Assembly (NCBI RefSeq): GCF_024171865.1
Contig: NZ_JAMTCN010000003.1
Location: 262,238 to 326,237, forward strand
Source: Prauserella aidingensis
GTDB taxonomy: Bacteria; Actinomycetota; Actinomycetes; Mycobacteriales; Pseudonocardiaceae
Direction: 5' to 3'
Length of the DNA stretch: 64,000 bases
Part shown: piece by piece, positions 43,869-53,181 of the stretch
How positions within the stretch are numbered: position 1 is the first letter of the stretch
How the letters are laid out: each line of letters begins with the position of its first letter
The notes under the pieces: generated by a model
What the model was told of the DNA's origin: nothing
Database searches by the model: none
Seen by the model: only the letters and a program-made list of their open reading frames with translations
Translations under genes and position numbers: made by a program

Positions 43869-44779
43869 CAGCCCACTCCGTAGACGGGTTCCGGTGCCGG
43901 CGCCTTCGCCAGCAGGTCCGCCACGACCGGGCCCAGTTCGGCCGGGTCCCAGCGTGCTCCCTTGTCGACCTCCGGCCCGTGGCGCCACGACTGGGCCACC
44001 GACACCTTGCCTCCCTCCACTTCGAACACCCGCCCCGTCACGTCCGCCGACTCCGCGCTGCCCAGCCACACGACCAGTGGTGAGACGTTCTCCGGTGCCA
44101 TGGCGTCGAATCCGTCGTCGGGGCGCGCCATCATGTCGGCGAACACGTCCTCGGTCATCCGGGTGCGTGCCGACGGCGCGATCGCGTTGACCGTCACGCC
44201 GTAGCGGGCGAGTTCGGCGGCGGCCACCACCGTCAGGCCCGCGATGCCCGCCTTGGCCGCGGCGTAGTTCGCCTGCCCGACGCTGCCGAGCAACCCGGCC
44301 CCGGAGCTCGTGTTGATCACCCGCGCGTCCGGAGCACGTCCCGCCTTCGACTCCGCGCGCCAGTACGCACCCGCGTGCCGCAGCGTGGCGAAGTGGCCTC
44401 GCAGATGCACGCGCATCACGGCGTCCCACTCCTCCGCGCCGAGGTTGACGAGCATGCGGTCCCGGACCACCCCCGCGTTGTTGACGAGCACGTCGAGGCC
44501 GCCGAAATGTTCGACGGTGTCGTCGACGAGCGCCTGCGCGGCGTCGAAGTCGGCCACGTCGTGGGTGCTGGCCAGCGCCGTGCCGCCCCGGTCGGTGATC
44601 TCGGCGACGACGTCCGCCGCCGGACCCTCGCCGGCGCGCGAACCGTCCAGCGCCACGCCGACGTCGTTGACCACGACCCGCGCGCCCGCGTCGGCGAAGG
44701 CGAGCGCGTGCGCCCGTCCGATGCCCCGACCGGCGCCGGTCACGATGACCACCCGGTCGCGGCACAGCCCGTTACCCAT
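43868..44779 (-). CDS. short-chain dehydrogenase/reductase, Rv3548c-like
   Basis: A 303-aa SDR. The nucleotide motif is VTGAGRGIGRAHALAFADAG with a NDVGVALDGS acidic loop; NNAGVVRDRM follows. The catalytic Ser-Tyr-Lys set is in INTSSGAGLLG and ANYAAAKAG. The length equals that of Rv3548c (about 304 aa), the SDR next to echA20 in mycobacteria. Probably oxidises or reduces a hydroxy/keto steroid-derived CoA intermediate. ATG at 44779; overlaps the next SDR gene by 8 bp. Confidence 0.9.
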   Translation of the reverse strand: MGNGLCRDRVVIVTGAGRGIGRAHALAFADAGARVVVNDVGVALDGSRAGEGPAADVVAEITDRGGTALASTHDVADFDAAQALVDDTVEHFGGLDVLVNNAGVVRDRMLVNLGAEEWDAVMRVHLRGHFATLRHAGAYWRAESKAGRAPDARVINTSSGAGLLGSVGQANYAAAKAGIAGLTVVAAAELARYGVTVNAIAPSARTRMTEDVFADMMARPDDGFDAMAPENVSPLVVWLGSAESADVTGRVFEVEGGKVSVAQSWRHGPEVDKGARWDPAELGPVVADLLAKAPAPEPVYGVG

Positions 44780-45608
44780 GTGCGTTCTCCCGTCGAATGT
44801 CGCGGTCCGCCGTCGCGGTCCCGGTGGTGCCGGTGGGGCGGCCCTCGGCGTCGTTCGTGTCCGCCGCGGCGAGGAAAGCGGGCCGCTCGCCGCCGCCGTG
44901 GACGAGCAGTGAGGCGCCGGTGACGTAGGAGGCGAGCGGCGAGGCGAGGAACGCCGCGCACCGCCCGATCTCCGCGGGGTCGGCGAGCCTGCCGAGCGGC
45001 ACCGTGGCCTCGACCGCCGCGACGCCGTCCTCACTGCCGTAGTGCAGGTGTGCCTGCTCGGTGCGCACCATGCCGACGGCGAGGGCGTTGACCCGCACCT
45101 TCGGCGCCCATTCCACGGCGAGGCTGGCGGTCAGGTTCTCGAGCCCCGCCTTGGCGGCGCCGTAGGCGGCGGTGCCGGGCGAGGACCGCCTGCCGCTGAC
45201 GCTGCCGACCATGACGATCGAGCCGCCCTCGTCCTGGCGCTGCATCACCGCGTTGGCCTGCTGGGCGACGTGGAGCGGTGCGAGCAGATTGAGCTGGACG
45301 ATCTTGTCGTGGAAGCGCGGCGAGGCCTCCGCCGCGTCGGCGTGCGGCGCCCCACCCGCGTTGTTGACGACGACGTCGAGCCTCCCGCAGCGCTCGAGAA
45401 CCTGTTCCATCATCGCCTGGATCTGTTCGGGGTCGCGCACGTCGCACTCCACGAAGTCGGTGCCCGCCTCGTCGGGCGGCGTCCGCCCGCAGTCGACGAC
45501 CCTGGCGCCGAGTTCTCGGAACACCGCGGATATCCCCGCGCCGACTCCACGAGCCCCGCCGGTCACGAGTACGACCGCCCCGTCGTACGAGAGCTCCCGA
45601 GTCGCCAC
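44772..45608 (-). CDS. short-chain dehydrogenase/reductase, Rv3549c-like
   Basis: A 278-aa SDR, first gene of the steroid operon. Motifs: VLVTGGARGVGAGISAVF, ECDVRD, NNAGGAPHAD, and catalytic MVGSVSGRRSSPGTAAYGAAKAG as two adjoining stretches. The C-terminal roughly 20 residues after LLVHGGGERPAFLAA are an extra polar tail. GTG at 45608 has GGAGG 5 bases upstream. The KstR-like site at 45641 lies 32 bp upstream, in the gap shared with fadD. Confidence 0.9.
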   Translation of the reverse strand: MATRELSYDGAVVLVTGGARGVGAGISAVFRELGARVVDCGRTPPDEAGTDFVECDVRDPEQIQAMMEQVLERCGRLDVVVNNAGGAPHADAAEASPRFHDKIVQLNLLAPLHVAQQANAVMQRQDEGGSIVMVGSVSGRRSSPGTAAYGAAKAGLENLTASLAVEWAPKVRVNALAVGMVRTEQAHLHYGSEDGVAAVEATVPLGRLADPAEIGRCAAFLASPLASYVTGASLLVHGGGERPAFLAAADTNDAEGRPTGTTGTATADRDIRRENAHG

Positions 45609-45640
45609 GAACACCTCCGTTCCCCGTGCGACCACAAAAC

Positions 45641-45654
45641 TAGAACATGTTTCT
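45641..45654. promoter_or_regulatory. KstR-like operator between the steroid operon and fadD
   Basis: TAGAACATGTTTCT fits the KstR consensus TnnAACnnGTTnnA except for the last base. It lies between two divergent genes of lipid/steroid metabolism. In mycobacteria the ipd genes belong to the KstR2 regulon, whose site is different, so the presence of a KstR-type site here would be a change in wiring if confirmed. Confidence 0.45.
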
Positions 45655-45751
45655 GTTCGCGACAAGGTCGCCGCGCACGGACTTTCCGGGGTGACACCGA
45701 GCACATAGGGTGGGAACTCTCGTCAGCGTCGACCAGAACCCGGGAGTCCCC

Positions 45752-47620
45752 ATGGCAGCACCGTCCGCGGACCGCCGAGCCGACACCGCAGCAGCCCCGC
45801 AGCCCGTCACCGCCGATCCCGGCACCGACACCATCCCCGCGCTGCTGCAACGCAATGCACGCGACTTCGCCGACCTGCCCGCGCTCACGTCACTCGACGT
45901 CGAAGGGGCCCCGACCCTGACCTGGGCCGGCCTGCGCGACGAGGTCGCGGCGGTCGCCCGCGGACTGGCGGACCTCGGACTGCGTTCCGGACAGCGGATG
46001 CTGATCATGGCGCCGAGCAGACCCGAGCACGTCATCGTCGACCTGGCCGCCACCTGTCTCGGCGCGATCCCGTGCACCGCGTACTCGACGCTGAGCAGCG
46101 AGCAGATCGCCTACGTCGCCGAACACAGCGCGGCACCCGTGGCCGTGCTCGCAGGCACCGACGAACTCGCCCGCTGGCGCCCCGTGCTGGATTCTTTGCC
46201 CGCACTGGCCCACGTCGTCGTGATGGACGAGGACGCCGTGCCCTCCGACGACGACCGGTTCCGCGCGTTCGACGAACTCCACGCGCAGGGCGCGGCCGCG
46301 CACTCGGCCGATCCGGACTCGTTCGATCGCGCCGTGGCCGACGTCCGGCCCGACGATCCGCTGGCGATGATCTACACGTCGGGCACGACGGGCGTACCGA
46401 AGGGCGTCGTCCTGTCCCACCGCAACGCCCTCCACCAAGCCGTGGCACTGCGCGACCGGCACGACAACCCGCCGCACCTGTCGAACATCGCGTACCTGCC
46501 GCTCGCGCACATCGCCGAGCGTGTGCTGTCGATCTACCTGCCGACCGTGAACGCGGGCCACGTGCACACACTCGCCGACCCGGCGAACGTCGTCACCGCG
46601 CTCGGGCGGGTGCATCCCCAGCAGTTCTTCGGCGTGCCGCGGGTCTGGGAGAAGATGGTCGCCGGCCTGAAGAACATGCTCGCCGGACTGCCGGAGGAGA
46701 AGCAGACCGCGCTGCTGCAGGCCAACGAACTGTTGCAGGAGGGCTACAAGCTCCGCAGTGCGGGCGAGCCGGTGCCCGCCGAGCTGGCCGAGCGCATCGC
46801 CGAGACCGACGAGGCGGTGCTCGCGCCGGTCCGCCAGATGCTCGGGCTCGACCGACTGTTCCTGGCCTCCAGCGGTGCCGCGGCGTTGCCCGTCGAGGTG
46901 CTGTACTTCATCGCCGGATTGGGCGTCGAGATCCAGGAGGTGTGGGGCCTGTCCGAGACGACCGGCGCCATCACCGCCAACACAGCGGGCGCGTTCCGTG
47001 CGGGCACGGTCGGCAGGCCGCTGCCCGGCGTCGAGGTACGCGTCGCCGACGACGGCGAGCTGCTGGTCCGCGGACCCATCGTGTTCCTGGGCTACCTGCA
47101 GGCCGACGGCACCATCGAGGACGTGACCGACGACGACGGCTGGTTCGCCACCGGTGACATCGGCACGATCGACGACGACGGCTACGTCACGATCACCGAC
47201 CGCAAGAAGGAACTGATCATCACCGCGGGCGGCAAGAACATCGCCCCGTCGCGGATCGAGGGGCTGCTCAAGGAGCACCCGCTGATCGGGCAGGCCGTCG
47301 CGATCGGCGACGACCGGCCGTACATCAGCGCACTCATCGTGCTCGACGACGAGATCGCACCCGCGTGGGCGGCGGCACGAGGTATCGAGGCGGCCGAGCC
47401 GGCCACGTTGGCGGGCCACCCACAGGTACGGGCGGAGATCGAGCAGGCCGTGGGCGCCGCGAACGAACGACTCGCCCGGGTGGAACAGGTCAAGCAGTAC
47501 ACACTGCTGTCGCGGTCGTGGACTCCGGAGAGCGGCGAGCTGACGCCCACGCTGAAGCTCAAGCGCCGGGTGATCAACGATCGCTACCGCGACGACATCG
47601 AGGCGCTGTACGGAGCGTGA
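45752..47620 (+). CDS. fadD: long-chain fatty-acid-CoA ligase (FadD, FadD15/FadD11-like)
   Basis: A 622-aa adenylate-forming enzyme that activates carboxylic acids to CoA thioesters. The P-loop motif is MIYTSGTTGVPKGVVLSHRN; others are VWGLSETTG, GWFATGDIG and TDRKKELIITAGGKNIAPS. Length suits long-chain ligases and bacterial FACS. ATG at 45752 with GGGAG 5 bases upstream. Divergent from the steroid operon and convergent with the third SDR gene. Substrate could be fatty acid or steroid side chain; sequence alone does not decide. Confidence 0.93.
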   Translation: MAAPSADRRADTAAAPQPVTADPGTDTIPALLQRNARDFADLPALTSLDVEGAPTLTWAGLRDEVAAVARGLADLGLRSGQRMLIMAPSRPEHVIVDLAATCLGAIPCTAYSTLSSEQIAYVAEHSAAPVAVLAGTDELARWRPVLDSLPALAHVVVMDEDAVPSDDDRFRAFDELHAQGAAAHSADPDSFDRAVADVRPDDPLAMIYTSGTTGVPKGVVLSHRNALHQAVALRDRHDNPPHLSNIAYLPLAHIAERVLSIYLPTVNAGHVHTLADPANVVTALGRVHPQQFFGVPRVWEKMVAGLKNMLAGLPEEKQTALLQANELLQEGYKLRSAGEPVPAELAERIAETDEAVLAPVRQMLGLDRLFLASSGAAALPVEVLYFIAGLGVEIQEVWGLSETTGAITANTAGAFRAGTVGRPLPGVEVRVADDGELLVRGPIVFLGYLQADGTIEDVTDDDGWFATGDIGTIDDDGYVTITDRKKELIITAGGKNIAPSRIEGLLKEHPLIGQAVAIGDDRPYISALIVLDDEIAPAWAAARGIEAAEPATLAGHPQVRAEIEQAVGAANERLARVEQVKQYTLLSRSWTPESGELTPTLKLKRRVINDRYRDDIEALYGA

Positions 47621-47632
47621 GCCGGGCCGGCG

Positions 47633-48523
47633 TCAGGCGCTGCTGACGTTGAGCCACTTGCGCAGCCGCGGCGGAACCCGCTTCTCCAGACCGTACGGCT
47701 CGAGGTGGGCGCCGAAGACCTCCTCGAACGCGCGCTGGACGCCCTCGGTGTCCCACACGTCGCGTTCGAGGATCGGGGCCTTCAGATACGGCTGGCCGAC
47801 GATGTGCAGTTGCGGCCCGTTGCAGCGCACCAGCTGGCCGGTGATGCCCGCCGAACCGTCGCCGAGCAGGTAGAGCACCAGCGGTGCGATACGGCTGGGC
47901 GTGCGGTCCGGCGGGCAGCCGCGCAAGGCCCGTTCGGACGTCCACACCATGCGGGTGTGCGCGAGCGGGCACACGGCGTTGACGCGGATGCCCTCGTCCT
48001 CCATGTCGAGGGCCCATGAATAGGTCAACGACGCGACGGCACCTTTGCTCGCGGCGTACGCACCGAGTTTGCGCTGACCGAGGGACGCGCCGGAACTGAT
48101 GTTGACGATCGACCCGCCGCGGCCCGCATCGACCATGGCGCGGGCCGCGGCCATGCCGGTGAAGGTCACGCCGAGCACGTTGGTCTCGATCAGCCTGCGC
48201 ACCCGGGACGGATCGTCCTCCCACGGCAGCGCCTCGTGGTTCACCGCGGCGTTGTTGACCAGGCCGTCGACGCCGCCGAACTCGCCGACGCACGTGTCCA
48301 CGACGGCGGCGGCCTGGTCGGCGTCCGACACGTCGTGCCCACTCGCGACCGCGCGGCCGCCGTGAGCCCGGATGTTCGCCGCCACGGACTCGGCGGCACC
48401 GGCGTCGACGTCGTTGACGACGACATCGGCGCCCGCGCGCGCCGCGTGCACGGCGAACGCCTCCCCCAGTCCTCGTCCGGCGCCGGTGACGACGACGGCC
48501 TTGCCGCCGAGTAACCCGTCCAT
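47633..48523 (-). CDS. short-chain dehydrogenase/reductase
   Basis: A 296-aa SDR separated from the steroid operon by fadD. Motifs: VVVTGAGRGLGEAFAVHAAR, NDVDAG, VNNAAVNHEALPW, and catalytic VNISSGASLGQRKLGAYAAS. The C-terminal extension after about residue 250 (VQRAFEEVFGAHLEPYGLEK) is longer than classical SDRs and recalls fatty-acid or bile-acid 3/7-hydroxysteroid type enzymes, but no substrate is assigned. ATG at 48523 with GGGAGG 6 bases upstream. Convergent with fadD (12 bp). Confidence 0.9.
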   Translation of the reverse strand: MDGLLGGKAVVVTGAGRGLGEAFAVHAARAGADVVVNDVDAGAAESVAANIRAHGGRAVASGHDVSDADQAAAVVDTCVGEFGGVDGLVNNAAVNHEALPWEDDPSRVRRLIETNVLGVTFTGMAAARAMVDAGRGGSIVNISSGASLGQRKLGAYAASKGAVASLTYSWALDMEDEGIRVNAVCPLAHTRMVWTSERALRGCPPDRTPSRIAPLVLYLLGDGSAGITGQLVRCNGPQLHIVGQPYLKAPILERDVWDTEGVQRAFEEVFGAHLEPYGLEKRVPPRLRKWLNVSSA

Positions 48524-49180
48524 GTCGACCTCCCGCTGTCAGCACCCGGTCCGACCGCACGGGGGTTCTACCCACAGCAGCGGTCGGTCCCAGTCTTTCC
48601 CCCTGATGGCGCAGCACATGCCTGCCATCGGCGGACGGAGGGATGGGTGCGCCGAGCGTGTGGTAGCCGATCGGCCCCATGGAAGAGCGCAACCGAACGG
48701 AGGGAGCCGCCGAGGACGAACGGTCGCCCGGAGGTCACGCCGGTGCAGCAGCGCAGGCGGCCACGGCCGAGACGACGGGACGTCTCACGCCGGGGCGGTC
48801 GCGCCGGTCAGAAGTCACGGTCGCGCATCACGGAACCTCCCCTCACCTCACAGGCGGCGAGCTGGGCGAACGCTGTGCGGCCCGGCGTATCGTGTGGGGG
48901 TCAGCCTAGTCGGGGCCATACCCCTCCACCAGGGGATCCGACTCCGGAGACCCGGTCGGCGCAGCCCCGCCGACCCCCTCGCCGTCCCCTTCCCGGTGAC
49001 GTCTCACCCACGCCCGTGCCGCACGCGGACGAAACGGGCACACACGTGATCCACTGTCACGGAAACGACATCGGCCGATACGCACCGTGTTCACGGTGCC
49101 GTGCAGGAGACGGCGGTGTCGGGTATCCGCGGACACCCGACACCCAGGACAGCGCACCCAGGCAACCAGGGAGGTCACCC
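48524..49180. other. intergenic region before the GGDEF gene
   Basis: About 650 bases without a supported gene. A 76-codon frame at 48679-48909 (plus strand) has no ribosome site and no family resemblance. On the minus strand, GGGGAGG precedes a 7-codon mini-ORF (48808-48831) upstream of the SDR gene. GTGTGGGGGTCAGCCTAGT near 48890 could be part of a promoter for the plus strand. Confidence 0.4.
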
Positions 49181-50761
49181 GTGCAGCGCGAGCGGCATGC
49201 CCGGCTTCCCTCACGATCCGGCACCGGCGGGCACGGCCCCACGCCCGGTACCGGGCAGACCGGCGGCACCGTCTCGAGCACCGGAGCCTCGAGCACCACA
49301 TCCTCCGAGACCGCGGCGTCCCAGGCCCCGGCGTCCCGGACCTCGGCGTCCGCATCCGCAGCGTCCGGCAGCTCGGCATCCGACAACCCGGCGTCCGACC
49401 TCGCGGGGTCGGGTGGGCGGGTCGCGGCGAGCGCGGCGGCCGGGGGGCCCGGCTCTCGGCGCGTGCCTCGTCACGGAGCCGGCCCGGAACGCCGCCGCCC
49501 CGGGCCGATCAGCCCGGCGAAATGGGCGCTGTGGCAGCGACCACCGGCGTTCATCGGATTCGTCGTGGTGGCCGAACTCCTGGCGCTGGCCGGCGTCACG
49601 CTCGCCGCGACGTCCGCACCGGCACCCGGCGCGACGGACTGGCTCCGACTCGGGCTGCTCTTCGCGGGGGCCACCGCCCACATCCAGCTGACGCGGCGGC
49701 AGGAGGAGCGACGCCGCAGCCGGATGCGGTCCGTGCTCATCGACCTGAACGCGGTGTGGGTCTTCCCGGCCGTCCTGGTGCTGCCCGTGACGCTGACGGT
49801 GGCGCTGATCGTCGCGGTACGCGCCCAGCGCTGGCTCATCGCGCGCCGGCCCGCGCACAACTTCGTGTTCTCGACGGTCGCGCACTGTTTCGCGGCAGCG
49901 CTGGCCGCAAGCCTCCACCGCGCACTCGGTCCGGCCGACTGGGCGTCGCTCACCCCGGCCGCGTCGCTGCGCGAGTTCGCCCTGATCGTGCTCGCCGCGG
50001 CGGTGTACGAAGGGGCGCAGCTCGTCTACGTCGGCGGCGCGATCACGCTCAGCGGGCCGTCGCCCACCCGGCGCGGGGTGTTCGGCAGCGCCTCCGACAA
50101 CCTGCTCGAGGCCATCGCCACGGGCCTGGGCGCCGTGACGGCGGTACTGCTGATCACGCTGCCGCCCGCGGTGCTGATCATGACCGCGGTGGCGGTCGTG
50201 TTCAACCGGCTCGCCGAGATCGAACAGTTGCAGGCCGACGCCGCCAGCGACCCGAAAACCGGACTGCGGAACATGCGCGGCTGGTCGGAGGCCGCGGGCC
50301 GCGCGCTCCGCCGGGTGCGCCGCGCCGACGGCACCCTCGCGGTGCTGATGATCGACCTCGACCACTTCAAGGACGTCAACGACACCTACGGCCATCCCGC
50401 GGGCGACGACGTGCTGGCGCGGGTGGCGGGGGTGCTGCGCGAGGTCACCCGGCCCGCCGACATCGTCGGCCGGTTCGGCGGTGAGGAGTTCCTCCTGCTG
50501 CTGCCCGACACCGACGCCGACGCCGCGGCACACGCCGCCGAGCGCATCCGCGCGACCATCGCGGACCTGCACATCGACACGACCGACAAACGCGGTTCGC
50601 ACGTCACGATCACGGGTCCGACGGCGTCGGTCGGCATCGCCGTGTACCCGGATCACGCAACGACGCTGGACGACCTCACACACGCTGCCGACGCCGCGGT
50701 GTACGCCGCGAAGGAGGCCGGCCGCGACGCGGTGCACCTCGCGGAGTCCGCGGGGCCGTGA
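49181..50761 (+). CDS. membrane-bound GGDEF diguanylate cyclase
   Basis: A 526-aa cyclase that makes cyclic di-GMP. The first 95 residues are a Ser/Ala/Thr-rich disordered region. A membrane sensor domain of about six segments follows (FIGFVVVAELLALAGVTLAA and on). The C-terminal GGDEF domain has MIDLDHFKDVNDTYGHPAGD and active-site GRFGGEEFLLL. The inhibitory I-site RPAD lies five residues before GGEEF, so product inhibition is expected. No EAL domain. GTG at 49181 with GGGAGG 7 bases upstream was chosen over longer frames. Separated by 149 bp from the phospholipase gene. Confidence 0.9.
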   Translation: MQRERHARLPSRSGTGGHGPTPGTGQTGGTVSSTGASSTTSSETAASQAPASRTSASASAASGSSASDNPASDLAGSGGRVAASAAAGGPGSRRVPRHGAGPERRRPGPISPAKWALWQRPPAFIGFVVVAELLALAGVTLAATSAPAPGATDWLRLGLLFAGATAHIQLTRRQEERRRSRMRSVLIDLNAVWVFPAVLVLPVTLTVALIVAVRAQRWLIARRPAHNFVFSTVAHCFAAALAASLHRALGPADWASLTPAASLREFALIVLAAAVYEGAQLVYVGGAITLSGPSPTRRGVFGSASDNLLEAIATGLGAVTAVLLITLPPAVLIMTAVAVVFNRLAEIEQLQADAASDPKTGLRNMRGWSEAAGRALRRVRRADGTLAVLMIDLDHFKDVNDTYGHPAGDDVLARVAGVLREVTRPADIVGRFGGEEFLLLLPDTDADAAAHAAERIRATIADLHIDTTDKRGSHVTITGPTASVGIAVYPDHATTLDDLTHAADAAVYAAKEAGRDAVHLAESAGP

Positions 50762-50910
50762 CCGGGCCGGACGGCCACTCGCTCGGCCGTTCCGCCGCAC
50801 AGAATCGATGCGGCACGTGACCGCGTCGCGTGGCCCCGTCACCAGATCGTCATGCTTTCGGGGGTTCCCCCGATATCCGCTTCACACGACCGCTGCCACC
50901 CTGGACGTCG

Positions 50911-53181
50911 ATGGCCCACCCGACCACCGAGTCCTCCGAGGCGCCCCCGACCTCCGCCTCGCCGGTGCCCGTCGCGCCACCACCGCGCGGCGGGCACCGG
51001 CGACGCGGCTTCGGACGAGGACTCGGCCGGGGACTGACGACGACCGGACGCGTGCTGCTGTTGCTCGTCGTGGTCGTCGGGTTCGGCTTCTTCGCCTCCC
51101 GTTCCGCGCCGCCGCCGGAGCAGGGGCCGCCCCACGGCGACGTGGCCATGGCCGAGCAGGCCGCGCACGCGCTGCTCGACCCGCGGACGGCGGGCGAGGC
51201 CCACGAGCACCTGCCCCCGGACTTCCGGGCGGTCACGGGCGCCGGGGCCGGCGAGGAGACCGCGCCGGACGGCACCGTGCGGTCGGTCCACATCGACGGC
51301 GGATGCTCGGCACCCTGGGGCGACGACGGCACCCGGTGGAATTTCGACACGGCGTGCCGCGCCCACGACCTCGGCTACGACCTGTTGCGCTACGCCGACG
51401 CCAAGGGCCATCCCCTCGACCCGGCGTTGCGGGACGCGCTCGACCAGCGACTGACCGACGACATGCACGCCACGTGCGACACCAACCCGCGCGGCTCCGG
51501 GCGGGCCTGTCACGCCGTCGCGTCGCTGTACGCGGCGGGCATGGACGTCAACTCGTGGCATCAGCGCTGGGGACCGCCCACCGGCGAACCTCTCGGGCCA
51601 CTGCTGGCGGGGGTTGCCGCGATCGGCCTGTTGCTGGCCTTCCGGTTGCGCACGTGGCGGAGGAGCCGAAGGGCGCGCCCGCGGGTCGTGGCCGCACCGC
51701 CCCGACCCGCGGCGCCCGCGAACCGGTGGACCCTGCTCGGTGTCGCCGCGATCGGCGCGATCGTGCTCGGCGAATCGGCCGTGGCGCTCGCGGGCTGGGC
51801 GGGTGTCGACGAGTCGTGGCTGTGGCCCGCGACCTGGCTCACCCAATTCGCGTTCGTGTTCTTCTTCGCGGGCGGGCACGCGAACCTGGCGGACTGGCGC
51901 GACGTGCGGAACGCGGGCGGCGGATACCGCGAGTACCTGGCACACCGCACGGGCTGGCTGCTCCGCATGGCGCTGGTGTTCGCGCTCGTGGCCTTCGCGG
52001 TGCCGACCGCTCTCGAGTTGATGACGGTGCCGTCCTCGACCGTCGAGGTCGCCGTACGCATTGCGCTGCATCCGCTGTGGATGCTCGGTGTCTACGTGCT
52101 GACGGCCGTCGCGGCACCGGTGATGCACCTGCTGCACCGGAAGGCCGCCACCGTCACGGGTGTCTCTCTGGTCGCCGCGCTGAGCGGCCTGGTGGTGGCC
52201 GCGGAACGCACCCAGACCCCGATGCTGGCCGGCCTCGCGGCGCTGGTCATGGCCCTCGTCGCACAGCAGCTGGCGCTCGTCCACGCGGCCGGGCGACTCC
52301 GGTCTGCCCGACCGGCCGCGGTCACGGCCGTCCTCGGCACGGTCCTGCTGGCCGGGGGCGCATGGCAGGGCCTCGTCCCCGCGACGGTCCTCGGCAGCCC
52401 CGACGGTCCCCCGCCCCTGGCAGGCCCGGTCGTCCCGGTGCTGCTGCTCGGGCTCGTACAGCTGAGCGTGCTCCGCCTGGCGCGTACGCCGCTGGCCGCG
52501 GTGGCACGCAGTCCACGGCTGCGGGTCGCCGCCGGGCATGCCGCACAGGCACCGATGAGCCTCTACCTGCTGTTCCTGTCCGGAATGATCCTGCTGGTCG
52601 CGGCCGTGTACCTGCCGGACCTGGTGCCGTCGGGCAGCCTGCGCGTGGGCCTCGCCGTGGCCATGCTGGCGGTTCCCGCACTCGCGGTGTTCTGGTGGTT
52701 CGAACGCCATGCCGCCCACCGGCCGCCCACCGCTCCGGCTCGGCCGCCCACCGCGCGCCTGGAACGAGTACTCGCTCACGTCGCCACGACCGCGGGCGTC
52801 GGCTACGCCACGATCGGGGTCTTCGGGTTCGCGCTGTCCAGCTTCCGCACCTTCGGTGACACGCCGTTGCTGGCGGAGTTGCCGCTCGACCCGATCCAGA
52901 GTCTCGTCCACCTGCTGCTGGGGATGTCGCTGCTGCACACGGTCCGCACCGGGGACAGCCACTCCCCGCGCACCTGGCTGCTCACCGCGCTGGCCTGTGT
53001 CCCGCCGTTGCTGTCGGCGACGGCCGGACCGGGCGTGTTCACCGCGGGCGTCGTCGTCCACACGGGCACCGGGGTGCTCGCCGTCGCCGCGGTACTGGCT
53101 ACCGTGTGGGCCGCGCGCCGGGCCTCCCGGCCGCTGCGGTCGTTGTGGCACGGCCCGCCCACCGGGGCGGCCGGAGGATGA
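50911..53181 (+). CDS. prokaryotic phospholipase A2 domain fused to an acyltransferase-3-like membrane domain
   Basis: A 756-aa predicted two-domain membrane protein. After a Pro/Arg-rich start, one membrane segment (GRVLLLLVVVVGFGFFAS, about 50-68) exports an extracytoplasmic PLA2 domain. Its signature is GGCSAPW (about 130), then FDTACRAHDLGYDLLRYAD with the catalytic His-Asp pair, and a second cysteine pair (ATCDTNP, GRACHAV). About eleven membrane segments follow from residue 225, beginning with WTLLGVAAIGAIVLGESAVA. FFFAGGHANLADWRD and GYREYLAHRTGWLLRM resemble bacterial acyltransferase-3 proteins. The combination could release a fatty acid from a phospholipid and transfer it. ATG at 50911 was chosen; the upstream ribosome site is weak. 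Confidence 0.82.
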   Translation: MAHPTTESSEAPPTSASPVPVAPPPRGGHRRRGFGRGLGRGLTTTGRVLLLLVVVVGFGFFASRSAPPPEQGPPHGDVAMAEQAAHALLDPRTAGEAHEHLPPDFRAVTGAGAGEETAPDGTVRSVHIDGGCSAPWGDDGTRWNFDTACRAHDLGYDLLRYADAKGHPLDPALRDALDQRLTDDMHATCDTNPRGSGRACHAVASLYAAGMDVNSWHQRWGPPTGEPLGPLLAGVAAIGLLLAFRLRTWRRSRRARPRVVAAPPRPAAPANRWTLLGVAAIGAIVLGESAVALAGWAGVDESWLWPATWLTQFAFVFFFAGGHANLADWRDVRNAGGGYREYLAHRTGWLLRMALVFALVAFAVPTALELMTVPSSTVEVAVRIALHPLWMLGVYVLTAVAAPVMHLLHRKAATVTGVSLVAALSGLVVAAERTQTPMLAGLAALVMALVAQQLALVHAAGRLRSARPAAVTAVLGTVLLAGGAWQGLVPATVLGSPDGPPPLAGPVVPVLLLGLVQLSVLRLARTPLAAVARSPRLRVAAGHAAQAPMSLYLLFLSGMILLVAAVYLPDLVPSGSLRVGLAVAMLAVPALAVFWWFERHAAHRPPTAPARPPTARLERVLAHVATTAGVGYATIGVFGFALSSFRTFGDTPLLAELPLDPIQSLVHLLLGMSLLHTVRTGDSHSPRTWLLTALACVPPLLSATAGPGVFTAGVVVHTGTGVLAVAAVLATVWAARRASRPLRSLWHGPPTGAAGG

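Noticed and set aside
48679-48909. 76-codon plus-strand frame before the GGDEF gene
   Set aside because: No ribosome site, no recognisable composition or family, and a stop followed by normal intergenic sequence.
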